Part shown: positions 1 to 8,115 of the stretch, piece by piece | Numbering within the stretch: position 1 is the first letter of the stretch | Layout of the letters: each line of letters opens with the position of its first letter | Assembly (NCBI GenBank): GCA_966248875.1 | Contig: CBINBI010000023.1 | Span: forward strand, 1 to 42,991 | Reading direction: 5' to 3' | Source of the DNA: Dokdonella_A sp966248875 | Lineage (GTDB): Bacteria > Pseudomonadota > Gammaproteobacteria > Xanthomonadales > Rhodanobacteraceae | Length of the DNA stretch: 42,991 bases | Notes under the pieces: generated by a model | What the model was told of the DNA's origin: nothing | Database searches by the model: none | What the model saw: the letters and a program-made list of their open reading frames with translations, nothing else | Made by a program: the position numbers and the translations under genes

Positions 1-59
1 ACATCGGCGCCGTGCAGTTCGATTCGATCTTCGCCGACAGCTTCAACTGGGCGTTTTGA
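1..59 (+). CDS. 3' end of an unidentified CDS (partial)
   Basis: The window opens inside a plus-strand gene. The frame beginning at base 3 gives 18 residues ending FADSFNWAF before a TGA at 57-59. The last residue is Phe, and aromatic or hydrophobic residues occupy positions 1, 3, 5 and 9 counted from the end, which is the pattern of a C-terminal strand of an outer-membrane beta-barrel. That would suit a porin-like product, but 18 residues are too few to assign a family. The gene is convergent with the NRDE gene that follows, whose stop codon lies 7 bp away. Confidence 0.45.
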   Translation, partial: IGAVQFDSIFADSFNWAF

Positions 60-66
60 ATCGCGC

Positions 67-852
67 TCACTCACAAGCGCACCACGCGCGAGCCGAGGCG
101 GCATGGTGCCATGCCGCCTCGTGCTCGATTTCTGCGCTGGCATCGAAGCTGCGTTCGCGCAGGAACGCGCCGCCGCCGTCGGTCAAGTAGGCCAGCGTGC
201 TCGCCCTCGTTCCGTAATGCGCGCTGCCGCGGACGAACACCGATGCGAGGAGCCGTTCGAGGTCGAGCCCGACTCCGGTGTCGGGCAGCGCGTCGTCGGA
301 CGGCTGGTGCTCGTCGCGGAGCAGATCGAGCAGCCGCTCGTCGTCGGCGTCGTGCGTGGTTTCCGCGACAAACCGGTGTCTCAGCCGTTCGATCTTCGGC
401 CAGCGCACACCGATGGGGCCGTTGCTGATCACATGCACGCCGTCCGTGAGGCGGATTGGAGCCGGCTCGGCCGTGCCGCAGGCCCAGGTGCCCTCGCGAT
501 CGCCGACGACGAGGTTGAACGAGCCGTAGCTTTCCGCATCGGCGTACACCGCTTCCAGGAACTCGCGAGGCGCCGCATCGCCGAGCATGAAATCGCGCAC
601 GAGCCAGCCGCGCGACTTCGGCGCACGCGCCGGCAGGCCCGAGCGCACATTGGTGACAGCGGCGTGGCGGCCGTCGGACCGCATTGCGAGCCAGGCGCCG
701 CCCGCGACGAGATCTCGGCCGCCGACGACGCGCGGGTCCTCGCTCCACGGCGCCGCAGCGGTGCTGGCACGCTCGCGGTATTCGTCGCGGTTGCCGAGCA
801 GCAGCAGCGGCTTGCCGGGAACGGCACGGATCGCGATCAGAAGCAGGCACAT
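67..852 (-). CDS. NRDE family protein (TANGO2-like)
   Basis: This 261-residue protein starts MCLLLIA and carries the family-defining Asn-Arg-Asp-Glu motif at about residues 21-24 (GNRDEYRER), followed by a GGRDLVAGGAWLA segment typical of the NRDE/TANGO2 family. Cys2 is exposed after removal of the initiator Met, as in Ntn-hydrolase-like proteins; a hydrolase role is therefore possible but not established for bacterial members. Length is normal for the family (about 250-270). It is transcribed leftwards, downstream of the kinase gene across a gap of about 217 bp that contains nothing recognisable. The last codons contain a 13-bp inverted repeat (94-121). The family call is firm, the biochemical role unknown. 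Confidence 0.88.
   Translation of the reverse strand: MCLLLIAIRAVPGKPLLLLGNRDEYRERASTAAAPWSEDPRVVGGRDLVAGGAWLAMRSDGRHAAVTNVRSGLPARAPKSRGWLVRDFMLGDAAPREFLEAVYADAESYGSFNLVVGDREGTWACGTAEPAPIRLTDGVHVISNGPIGVRWPKIERLRHRFVAETTHDADDERLLDLLRDEHQPSDDALPDTGVGLDLERLLASVFVRGSAHYGTRASTLAYLTDGGGAFLRERSFDASAEIEHEAAWHHAASARAWCACE
94..121. repeat. 13-bp inverted repeat inside the end of the NRDE gene
   Basis: Bases 94-106 (CGAGGCGGCATGG) and 109-121 are perfect reverse complements separated by two bases. The element lies wholly within the last codons of the NRDE gene and encodes AAWHHAAS. It could form a strong hairpin in the mRNA about 25-50 bases before the end of the ORF. No T-tract follows, so a Rho-independent terminator is not indicated. 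It may be a repeat that slid into the coding end, or a 3'-end stabiliser. Confidence 0.7.
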
Positions 853-1069
853 GCGTGGATCATCCAGACATCATGCGTTCGCCGCTCGCTCGCGGGAGGG
901 CCGCGCCGAAGATTTCCACTCCATTTTCGCGCGGATGAGAGAGGCTGTTCCGCGAGCAGCCGTAGTGATGCGCTCTCCGTTCGCCGCCCGGCCTCATCCG
1001 CACCGATACGGCGCTGCGCGTCGATTTCTTCGCCAGCGCGGACCGTGACAACGTCGCCCGCGTAACAAG

Positions 1070-3679
1070 CTATCCCTGCTGCGCATTCGGCAGCGCGCGA
1101 ATGCGCGCGTCGAGCGGCGCAAGACGCGGATTCACGGGGCTCAGCTGGCGCGCGGCATCGAGCGCGCGCGAGGCGTCGGCGCGACGCCCCTCGCGCACGA
1201 GCGCTTCCGCCTGGTCGATGAAGACGCTCGCGAGCCGCTCGCTCATCGGGACGATCGCCGCATCCGACGGATCGACCTGGCGGACCGTGTCGAGCAGGGC
1301 GCGCGCGCGCTGCGGCGTGCCGTCGGCGAGCGCCTTGTCGAACAGCTCCTTCGCACGGGCAGGCAGGCGCGCGATGCCATCGAGCGCCGCGCGATTGTGG
1401 CCGTCGATCGCGAGCGCCGCGCGGTATTTGTCATAGGCGCAGTCGCCGGGTGGAATGATCAGCTTGCCGGCGGCTGCCGCCTGTTCTGCTGCTGCGACGA
1501 GCTGCTCCACGCGCTCGCGGTCCTCGGGCGACAACACGGTCTGCTGCGCGTCGATGTCGTTTCGTTCGCGCAGCTCGCGCAGGTTGATGCGCGCTTCGCG
1601 CAGCTCGGGAAGATCCGGCGCGATCTTTGCGACGCTTGCGAGCAGATTGTCCGCCGCGGCCGGATTGTTGTCGTCGATGGCGGCGTTGGCCTGCACGACG
1701 AACGCCTGCGCGATGCGGCGCAGGCCTTCCTTCGCGCGCGCGTTGTCCGGATCCTGCTCGAGCACGCTGCGATAGAGCGCGAGCGCGCTGTCGCCGCCTT
1801 CGTTGAAATTGCCGGCGCGCACCTGCGCGTCCGCGCGCCGCAGCGTTTCCTCGAGCGCGGCGCGCCCAGCCTCGCGCGCCTTCGCCAGATCGCCGCGCAG
1901 CTCGGTCAATGCCGGATACGCGGGCAGGATGGTGGCGATGGCGTCGATGCGCGCCGAGGCGGTTTCGAGGTCGCGTGCAGCGAACGCGCTCCGCGCCTCG
2001 GCCGCGAGCGCATCGGCCGATTTTCGTAGGCCGGCCTGCGCCACGGCGTTGGAGCTGTCCGCTGCGAGCAGCCGCTTGTAGAGCGCGGCCGCGCCGTCAT
2101 CACCCGATATGCGACCGGCATCAAGAGCCTGCTTCGCCTGGTCGAGCAGCTGCGCCGTTTCGGTATCGGCGCTTTCCGCCTTCGCGAGCGAGGCCGCGAA
2201 CGCGTCGACCGCGGCACCGCCACCGAGCAGCTCGCGCGCAGCGTCGAGCGAGCGGCGCGCGGCCGTGAGGTCGCCGCGCTGCAGCTCGTTGTTGGCGCGG
2301 TCCAGCAGTTTCTGCCCGACGCGCTCGAGGCCGGCACGGGCGACGTCGTTGTCCGGGTCCTGCGCGCGCGCGGCCTGGAACAGCTCACGCGCGCTGTCCG
2401 GGCTGCCGGCAAGATTGCCCTGATCGAGCGCATGCTGCGCGCGGGCGAGCGTGTCGTTGAATTCCGTGCGCGGCAGGAACGCGCGCAGCCGGTCCTGGTA
2501 CATCCAGGCGCCCACTGCGCCGATTGCGAGCAGAAGCAGCAGCGCGGCGCCGAGCCAGGGGCCGCGGCGTCGGCGCTCGTGGGCGTGCGTTCGCGCGTCC
2601 CGCTCCGCGCGCAGGCTCTCGGCGCCGACCGCTGCGACGATCTCGTCGAGGCGGCCGAGGTTGGGCTCGGCGCGCTCGCGATGGCCGACGCCTTCGCGCG
2701 GCGTCGACGATTGCGCGCGCGACTGCGGCGGAGGCGCGGGCGTGTGAGTGAGCGGCGGGGTCGGCGCCGGCGAGGGCGTCCGTCCGGGCGGCATCGGCGT
2801 CGAGGCGAACAGGCTCGCGGCCGGTGCTCCGTGTGGCACATTTTCCCTTGCGGTGTCGTCCGCGTTCGCCGGCACCTCGAACGTCCCGTTACGCTCGAAT
2901 CCCGCGATCGCCGCAGCAACCTCGGCGCCGCTCTGATACCGGTCGTCCGGTTCCTTCGCCAGCATTCGCGAAATCAGCGGCTGCAGGCTGGCGATCTCGT
3001 CCGGCAGCACGGGCACCGGCTGGCTGATGTGCATGATGCCGACCGCGAGCGAGTCGTCGGCCTGGTACGGCACGCGCCCGACAAGCAGCTCGTAGAGCAC
3101 GATGCCGAGGCTGTACAGATCCGAGCGCCCGTCGATCGATCGGCCGCGCGCCTGCTCGGGGCTCATGTAGTGCGGCGTGCCGACGACGGCGCCCGTCTGC
3201 GTCATCTTCGCGGCGGGATCGAGCGCGCGAGCGATGCCGAAGTCGGTCAGCACCGAGGAGCCGTCGTCGCGCAGCAAAATGTTGTCGGGCTTGACGTCGC
3301 GATGAACGAAGCCCTTCTGGTGCGCGTAGTCGAGGGCCGTCGCGATCTCGCGGATCACGCGCAGCGAGAACGGCACGGAGCGCGGATTGCCGTCCTTGTG
3401 CAGTACCGGCCCGCCGCCAAGATACTCCATCGCCATGTAGTGGTAGTCGCCCGAACGGCCGACGTCGTAGATGCCCACGACATGCCGGTGGTGCAGCTTG
3501 GCCGCGATCTTCGCTTCGCGCAGGAAGCGCTCGCCGAAGTTTGGATCGGCGAGCAGCGCCGGCGACATCACCTTGAGCGCCACCTCGCGGTCCACCGATT
3601 CCTGCACCGCGAGATACACCGTCGCCATGCCGCCGCGGCCGAGCTGACGCAGCAGCCGATAGCCTGAAATCTCGATCAC
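1070..3679 (-). CDS. Transmembrane Ser/Thr protein kinase with extracytoplasmic TPR-like repeats
   Basis: With a GTG start at 3679 the product is 869 residues. Residues about 7-262 form a Hanks-type kinase: glycine loop GRGGMATV (14-21), Lys36, catalytic loop HRDVKPDN (126-133), DFG (146-148) and SPEQ (173-176). All key residues are present, so it should be active. A Pro/Thr/Ser-rich linker (about 285-330) leads to one membrane segment (about 374-393) after an Arg-rich stop. The remaining 470 residues are Ala/Leu-rich helical repeats with recurring QDPDNxxAxxGL elements, resembling TPR or sel1-type sensor domains outside the membrane. The reading frame stays open upstream through relA, but the kinase homology begins at this GTG and a TGn-TATTCT promoter element lies just upstream. 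It follows relA in the same direction. Substrate unknown; the double-FHA protein at 38.4-39.2 kb is a plausible partner by analogy only. Confidence 0.9.
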   Translation of the reverse strand: MIEISGYRLLRQLGRGGMATVYLAVQESVDREVALKVMSPALLADPNFGERFLREAKIAAKLHHRHVVGIYDVGRSGDYHYMAMEYLGGGPVLHKDGNPRSVPFSLRVIREIATALDYAHQKGFVHRDVKPDNILLRDDGSSVLTDFGIARALDPAAKMTQTGAVVGTPHYMSPEQARGRSIDGRSDLYSLGIVLYELLVGRVPYQADDSLAVGIMHISQPVPVLPDEIASLQPLISRMLAKEPDDRYQSGAEVAAAIAGFERNGTFEVPANADDTARENVPHGAPAASLFASTPMPPGRTPSPAPTPPLTHTPAPPPQSRAQSSTPREGVGHRERAEPNLGRLDEIVAAVGAESLRAERDARTHAHERRRRGPWLGAALLLLLAIGAVGAWMYQDRLRAFLPRTEFNDTLARAQHALDQGNLAGSPDSARELFQAARAQDPDNDVARAGLERVGQKLLDRANNELQRGDLTAARRSLDAARELLGGGAAVDAFAASLAKAESADTETAQLLDQAKQALDAGRISGDDGAAALYKRLLAADSSNAVAQAGLRKSADALAAEARSAFAARDLETASARIDAIATILPAYPALTELRGDLAKAREAGRAALEETLRRADAQVRAGNFNEGGDSALALYRSVLEQDPDNARAKEGLRRIAQAFVVQANAAIDDNNPAAADNLLASVAKIAPDLPELREARINLRELRERNDIDAQQTVLSPEDRERVEQLVAAAEQAAAAGKLIIPPGDCAYDKYRAALAIDGHNRAALDGIARLPARAKELFDKALADGTPQRARALLDTVRQVDPSDAAIVPMSERLASVFIDQAEALVREGRRADASRALDAARQLSPVNPRLAPLDARIRALPNAQQG

Positions 3680-3742
3680 GTTGCCGTCATTTCCGAGCCG
3701 AAAACCGCTTGCGTCAGGCGCACTTGGGGCGCGTGGGCCGCC

Positions 3743-3748
3743 AGAATA
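3743..3748 (-). promoter_or_regulatory. Candidate extended -10 for the Ser/Thr kinase gene
   Basis: Read on the minus strand the sequence is TGG-TATTCT, an extended -10 element (TGn before the hexamer). It would place the transcript start near 3736, about 57 bases before the GTG at 3679. No convincing -35 is seen. Its presence supports the GTG start over any start lying inside relA. Confidence 0.4.
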
Positions 3749-3846
3749 CCATGTGGACACCCGACGGCCGCCGAGGTTCGTCGGCGCCGCCCGTGCTGCA
3801 GAAGCCGAACCCGGATGAGGGCGAGGCGGCCTCTTTTCCAGCGGCC

Positions 3847-6003
3847 TCAGGTGACCCGGCGCGCCTCGAGCACGTTTGGCACGGTCGCAAGGCGCGCAAG
3901 CAGGCCCGAGAGCTGCCCGAAATCGGTGACGCGCAACGCGAAGTTCATTTCGGCGAGGCCCTGGCGCGGATCGACCTGCGTGTTGATCGCGATGAGGTGC
4001 GCATTCGCGGCCGCGATCACGTTCGTGATGTCCTTGTGCAGCCACTTGCGATCGTAGCCGCGCACGACGACGTTGACTTCGTACGCGTGCTCCTTGCGCT
4101 CGCCCCATTCGACCACGATGATGCGGCCGGGATCCCGCTCGGCGAGGCGTGCGAGCTGCTTGCAGTCGGCGCGGTGCACCGACACGCCGCGGCCGCGCGT
4201 GATGAAGCCCGCGACCGCGTCGCCCGGCAGCGGCTGGCAGCACTTGGCGAGCTGCGTCATCAGATTGCCGACGCCCTCGATGACGATCGCGTCCCTGCCG
4301 CGCGCCGGCGCACGCGGCGGAGCCGGTGACGCGGGCGCGGCAGGCGCGGGCGCGACGGATTCGTGCAGCGCACGCGCGACCTGGCCCGGCGAGATGTCGC
4401 CGAGCGCGAGCGCCTCCAGCAGGTCCTCGTGCGTCCTGAGCTGGAAGCGCGCAGGGAGCGACTCGACGTCCGCGTGATGCAGCGCGAGGCGCTTCAGCTC
4501 GCGATCGAGCAGCGCGCGTCCCGCCGCGAGATTCTGCTGGTGATCGATGCGCTTGAACCACGTGCGCACCTTCTCGCGCGCACGGTGCGTGGCGAGATAG
4601 CCGTGGTGCGGCGAAAGCCAGTCGCGGCGCGGCTCGATCGTCTTGCCCGTCAGGATCTCGACGCGGTCGCCGCTCGCCGGCTGGAACGTCAGCGGCACGA
4701 TGCGGCCGTTGACTTTCGCGCCGCGGCAGCGATGGCCGACATCGGTGTGGATCGCGTAGGCAAAATCGAGCACCGTCGCGCCGCGCGGGAGATCGACCAC
4801 CTGCCCTTTCGGCGTCAACAGGTAGACGCGGTCCTCGATGACCTCGGTGCGGAATCCGGCGAGCAGGGCCGCATCATCTTCGTGCGCATCCTTGCTCTCG
4901 AGCAGCTGGCGCATCCAGGCGATCTTGCGCTCGAAGCTCGCGTCGGCGCCGCCGCCTTCCTTGTAGCGCCAGTGAGCGGCGAAGCCGAGCTCGGCGTGCC
5001 GGTGCATCTCGTGCGTGCGAATCTGCACTTCGAGGGTCCGGCCGTGCGGCCCGACGACGGCCGTGTGCAGCGACTGGTACTGGTTGCCCTTCGGGTTCGC
5101 GATGTAGTCGTCGAACTCGCCCGGGATGTACGACCACAGCGAATGCACGACGCCGAGCGCGGCGTAGCAGTTCGCGATGTCGTCGACGAGGATGCGCAAC
5201 GCGCGCACGTCGTAGAGATCGGAGAACTCGACGCCCTTCTTCTGCATCTTCCGCCAGATCGAATAGATATGCTTCGGGCGGCCGGCGATATCGGCCTCGA
5301 TGCCGGCTCTGGCGAGCGCGGTCTCCAGCGCCTTCTTCGCGTCGGCGATCCAGGCCTCGCGATCGGCGCGGCGCTCGTCCAGCAGCTGGGCGATGCGCTT
5401 GTAGACGTCCGGCTGGAGATAGCGGAACGCGAGATCCTCGAGCTCCCACTTGAGCTGCCAGATGCCGAGCCGGTTCGCGAGCGGCGCGTGGATATCGGCG
5501 GTGAGCTGGGCGAGCGCGTGGCGCTCGTCTTCGGAGAGATCCGCAGCCGCGCGCATGCGCACCAGCTGGCGCGCGAGCAGGATGAACACGACGCGCAGGT
5601 CACGGATGATGGCGAGCAGCAGCCGGCGCAGTCCTTCCGTGCTTCCGGTGCCGGTGCGCGCGGCATAGAGCGACCAGACGCGCTCCGCCGCCTGCTGGCC
5701 TTCGACGAGATTGCGTACCTCGTCGGGAAACGCACCGAGCTCCGCCACGTCCGGCTTCAGGCCGCACTCGATCAGCGAGTGCAGGATGGCGCCGGCCAGC
5801 GCCTCGGGCCCCACACCGAGATTGCGGATCAGGTCGAGCGTCGCGAAAAGCTGCGGGCAGTGTTTCGTCCAGCTCGCACCGAGCTCGGCCGCGTGCGCGT
5901 CCGCGAGCGCGCAGGCGCGCGCAAGGACATCTCCCGCGCCGGCCATTTCGGAAGCCGCGAGCCAATGCTCGAGATTCAGCCGGGAATCGGGCGAAGTTTT
6001 CAC
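3847..6003 (-). CDS. relA: GTP pyrophosphokinase RelA (monofunctional (p)ppGpp synthetase)
   Basis: This 718-residue protein makes (p)ppGpp from ATP and GTP/GDP when ribosomes carry uncharged tRNA. The N-terminal hydrolase-like domain lacks the metal-binding HD pair: the usual HDxxED position reads HSLIEC (about 75-80), so hydrolysis is not expected. The synthetase domain (about 235-350) has GRPKHIYSIWRKM and the EFDD sequence at 296-299, an instance of the acidic EXDD motif that marks RelA rather than SpoT, and EVQIRTHEMH. A TGS domain follows at about 392-453 and a C-terminal ACT domain at about 640-718. The start is GTG at 6003 with no strong ribosome site; an ATG 19 codons in is an alternative. 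The kinase gene follows 167 bp downstream in the same direction. Confidence 0.95.
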   Translation of the reverse strand: MKTSPDSRLNLEHWLAASEMAGAGDVLARACALADAHAAELGASWTKHCPQLFATLDLIRNLGVGPEALAGAILHSLIECGLKPDVAELGAFPDEVRNLVEGQQAAERVWSLYAARTGTGSTEGLRRLLLAIIRDLRVVFILLARQLVRMRAAADLSEDERHALAQLTADIHAPLANRLGIWQLKWELEDLAFRYLQPDVYKRIAQLLDERRADREAWIADAKKALETALARAGIEADIAGRPKHIYSIWRKMQKKGVEFSDLYDVRALRILVDDIANCYAALGVVHSLWSYIPGEFDDYIANPKGNQYQSLHTAVVGPHGRTLEVQIRTHEMHRHAELGFAAHWRYKEGGGADASFERKIAWMRQLLESKDAHEDDAALLAGFRTEVIEDRVYLLTPKGQVVDLPRGATVLDFAYAIHTDVGHRCRGAKVNGRIVPLTFQPASGDRVEILTGKTIEPRRDWLSPHHGYLATHRAREKVRTWFKRIDHQQNLAAGRALLDRELKRLALHHADVESLPARFQLRTHEDLLEALALGDISPGQVARALHESVAPAPAAPASPAPPRAPARGRDAIVIEGVGNLMTQLAKCCQPLPGDAVAGFITRGRGVSVHRADCKQLARLAERDPGRIIVVEWGERKEHAYEVNVVVRGYDRKWLHKDITNVIAAANAHLIAINTQVDPRQGLAEMNFALRVTDFGQLSGLLARLATVPNVLEARRVT

Positions 6004-6111
6004 GGACGATCGAACGGCGGCGCGGCGCGCCGCCTCGGGATGAGGAACATCAAGCTTACGACGGATGCCGCCGAAGGAGCGGCATCGCGTGCGCAGTCTG
6101 CGGACGGTCTT

Positions 6112-7275
6112 TTATTGTCCGCTCATCCAGGAAAAGCCCGTCGAGGACGGCAGGAAACCGAACACGACGTCGTCGCCCTTGAACTTGTCGCCGCCTTCGG
6201 CGCTGACGGCAGGCTCGAGCAGGATCGAAACGGCGACAGCAGGCTCGTTGAGAGCAGGCGGCGGGCCGACGATCGGACGGACGAAGGCCATGTAGAACGA
6301 CGTGTACAAAGTGGTCGTCACGTCGAGCGCAATCGACTGGTTCAGGGGACCCGTGAGGTCGAACGTGGGTGCTCCCACGCAGACGTTGCCGTCGAGTGTG
6401 CTCGGCAGGGTCAGGAGCCGGCACCACTGGCCGTTGTCGCCGAGATATCCGCCGCCCACGCCGACGACACCGCGGTCGTAACCTTCGACGACGCGCAGCA
6501 TCGCGCCGGTCACGCCATCGGGCTGGTAGCCCGCATCGATCGGAAACTGCGGGCCGCTGTTTGCCTCATTCTGCGGGCCGTAGCGGGCATCCACGCGAAC
6601 GATGTAGAAGAAGCTCAGGCCATCAGTGCCGGTCCACATGATCGGCGAGCGCGTGGCGCCGCCGACGCCGTTCCGCGCGCCGGAAACCGCGGCGCAGGTG
6701 ACGTCCTCATCGACCTGCGCGGGCTGGTCGGGCGACGGATTGCACGGATCGGTCGGCACGAGCGACCAGTCGGGCGCACTCCAGTCGAAGCCGGCGATCG
6801 GAGCCCAGTTGATCATTCGCGGGAACTGCTCGGCGGCCCTGGACTCGTACCCGTTGCGCAGCAGGCCCTCGGTCAGCGGCGAAAGAATCTCGCCCTGCGC
6901 ACCGACGCCGTGACACATCAGGCTTGTCTGGTTGGAGCGGTTCACGCGCAGCGTGCCCGCGCTGTACGCGACGGTCGCGACGTCCTGGGCCGCCGGCAGC
7001 CTCCAGTCACCGTGCTGCGGCACGACCGTGACGGCGGTCGGCGCTGGCTGGTCGCCCGAGTAGACGTTCGCGCAGAACAGGAAACCCTCGGTCGGGACCG
7101 ACAGATTGCCGTCGGGACCGGTCACGATGTAGGTGAACCCGGGCGACGTGCTGATGCTCAGCGGCTCCTCGTTGTTGACGACGAGGGTGGCGGCGAGAGT
7201 GACGGCGGGAACGAAGAAGGCGGAAACAGCGAGACCGGCGAGGATTCGTGCGGCAGACGTCTTGATTGCAGGCAT
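6112..7275 (-). CDS. Orphan secreted protein, function unknown
   Basis: Starting at the ATG at 7275, the product is 387 residues with a clear signal peptide (MPAIKTSAARILAGLAVSAF, then a hydrophobic stretch ending VTLAA at about residue 29). GAGAAG lies about 8 bases before the ATG, which fixes this start over longer in-frame ones. The mature part is beta-rich in character, with six cysteines (in the LFCAN, LMCHG, DPCNP, VTCAA, QWCRL and NVCVG contexts), enough for three disulfides after export. I recognise no catalytic motif, lipobox, LPxTG or membrane anchor. It stands alone between relA (108 bp downstream, containing an 8-bp stem at 6064-6086) and a divergent small secreted protein. Function not assigned. 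Confidence 0.8.
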   Translation of the reverse strand: MPAIKTSAARILAGLAVSAFFVPAVTLAATLVVNNEEPLSISTSPGFTYIVTGPDGNLSVPTEGFLFCANVYSGDQPAPTAVTVVPQHGDWRLPAAQDVATVAYSAGTLRVNRSNQTSLMCHGVGAQGEILSPLTEGLLRNGYESRAAEQFPRMINWAPIAGFDWSAPDWSLVPTDPCNPSPDQPAQVDEDVTCAAVSGARNGVGGATRSPIMWTGTDGLSFFYIVRVDARYGPQNEANSGPQFPIDAGYQPDGVTGAMLRVVEGYDRGVVGVGGGYLGDNGQWCRLLTLPSTLDGNVCVGAPTFDLTGPLNQSIALDVTTTLYTSFYMAFVRPIVGPPPALNEPAVAVSILLEPAVSAEGGDKFKGDDVVFGFLPSSTGFSWMSGQ

Positions 7276-7421
7276 TTCTGGGCTTCTCGTGAATTGCTGT
7301 ACTGCACGTGCGCCTGTCGCGCCCCGTTTCGAGGCGCGGTTCCTTGCACGCGGATTCTCCCTATGCCTTCGCCAGCCGCCGGTGCCGCCTTGCCACACGT
7401 GGGTGGACTTCGGGACCGTCA

Positions 7422-7460
7422 TGCTACACTCGGGCCGCCGCATTCTATCCGCTTATGCGG
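7422..7460. promoter_or_regulatory. Overlapping face-to-face promoter candidates with an inverted repeat
   Basis: On the plus strand TGC-TACACT (7422-7430) is an extended -10 pointing toward the small secreted protein. On the minus strand TAGAAT (7447-7442) is a near-consensus -10 pointing toward the 387-residue secreted protein. Predicted starts (about 7437 and 7435) cross, so the two promoters would interfere. An inverted repeat, CCGCAT (7438-7443) and ATGCGG (7455-7460) with 11 bases between, overlaps the minus -10 and could be an operator. Good -35 hexamers are lacking on both sides. Confidence 0.4.
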
Positions 7461-7540
7461 TCGCGCGCACCTGTTAAGTTCGTAAAAGACAAGGATTTTT
7501 GCGGTCGCGGTCACGAACTGTCCTGCTGCCAACCAAGATC

Positions 7541-8008
7541 ATGCGCCCCTTCCCGAGTGCTCTGACGCTGTCCCTTGCCCTGTCCGCCACGATCGCCGTG
7601 GCCCAGACGCAGCCCACCCTGGAGGAACGGATGTCGCAGACCGACTTCCGCGCCGCAGGTCTCGACCAGCTTTCGCCGGAACAGCTGAAATACCTGAACG
7701 AGTGGCTGCGCACGCATCCCAGCGGCACGACGCAGGTCGTCACGCCGAGCGGCCAGCCGGTCTTCTATCCCGACTCGACGGCGCGCGAGACGATCGAAAC
7801 GCACATCGACGGCGTCTTCACCGGCTGGCGCGGCAAGACCGTGTTCAAGCTCGACAACGGCCAGGAATGGCGCCAGGCCGAATCGGGCGCCTACGATGCG
7901 GGTAAGTTCGAAAACCCGGCCGTGCGCATCAAGCCGATGCTCCTCGGCAGCTGGCTGATGTACGTCGAGGGCTGCGGCTGCAGCGTGCGCGTGCAGCGCA
8001 TTAAATAG
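7541..8008 (+). CDS. Small secreted protein with a membrane-export signal, function unknown
   Basis: From the ATG at 7541 the product has 155 residues. It begins with a signal peptide (MRPFPSALTLSLALSATIAV, cleaved near AVAQ). A TTG 14 codons earlier keeps the frame open, but the ATG gives a much cleaner signal sequence. The mature protein has a helical segment around MSQTDFRAAGLDQLSPEQL and then a beta-rich half (FTGWRGKTVFKLDNGQEWRQ) ending GCGCSVRVQRIK. Similar short proteins with an 'AAGLDxLSPEEL' segment are, to my recollection, common in Xanthomonadales, where they are annotated as hypothetical. It is convergent with hrpA, with hairpins between. No function is proposed. Confidence 0.8.
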   Translation: MRPFPSALTLSLALSATIAVAQTQPTLEERMSQTDFRAAGLDQLSPEQLKYLNEWLRTHPSGTTQVVTPSGQPVFYPDSTARETIETHIDGVFTGWRGKTVFKLDNGQEWRQAESGAYDAGKFENPAVRIKPMLLGSWLMYVEGCGCSVRVQRIK

Positions 8009-8035
8009 CCCCGTAATCGCGGCAACGGCCAGGCC

Positions 8036-8055
8036 ATTCCGGCGAAGGCCGGAAT
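8036..8055. repeat. ATTCCGGC/GCCGGAAT palindromic repeat
   Basis: ATTCCGGC (8036-8043), loop GAAG, then GCCGGAAT (8048-8055) form an 8-bp perfect stem. It resembles the widespread intergenic 'ATTCC…GGAATCC' repeats of proteobacteria. The same arms recur at 13228-13245. Confidence 0.65.
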
Positions 8056-8082
8056 CCATCTCGCACTAAGAAAGTAGAATGA

Positions 8083-8101
8083 GTCCCGCTTTCGGCGGGA
8101 C
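8083..8101 (-). terminator. Probable Rho-independent terminator of hrpA
   Basis: GTCCCGC (8083-8089) and GCGGGAC (8095-8101) pair around a 5-base loop. On the minus strand the stem is followed by a T-rich run (TCATTCTACTTTCTT), and it lies 15 bp after the hrpA stop. It could also help end transcripts arriving from the convergent gene. Confidence 0.6.
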
Positions 8102-8115
8102 GGCCGTGCGCTCGG

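Noticed and set aside
3680..4561. N-terminal extension of the kinase reading frame into relA
   Set aside because: The extra residues are Arg/Ala-rich antisense-like sequence in another frame of relA; kinase homology and a promoter element support the GTG at 3679.
6064..6086. GATGCCGC-N7-GCGGCATC stem between the secreted protein gene and relA, as a terminator
   Set aside because: No T-tract on either strand and only an 8-bp stem; it is left as a possible repeat.
4363..7485. A 1040-codon open frame on the plus strand opposite relA and the secreted protein
   Set aside because: It is the antisense of two well-supported genes; its Arg/Ala/Asp-rich translation has no family features. High GC content keeps such frames open.
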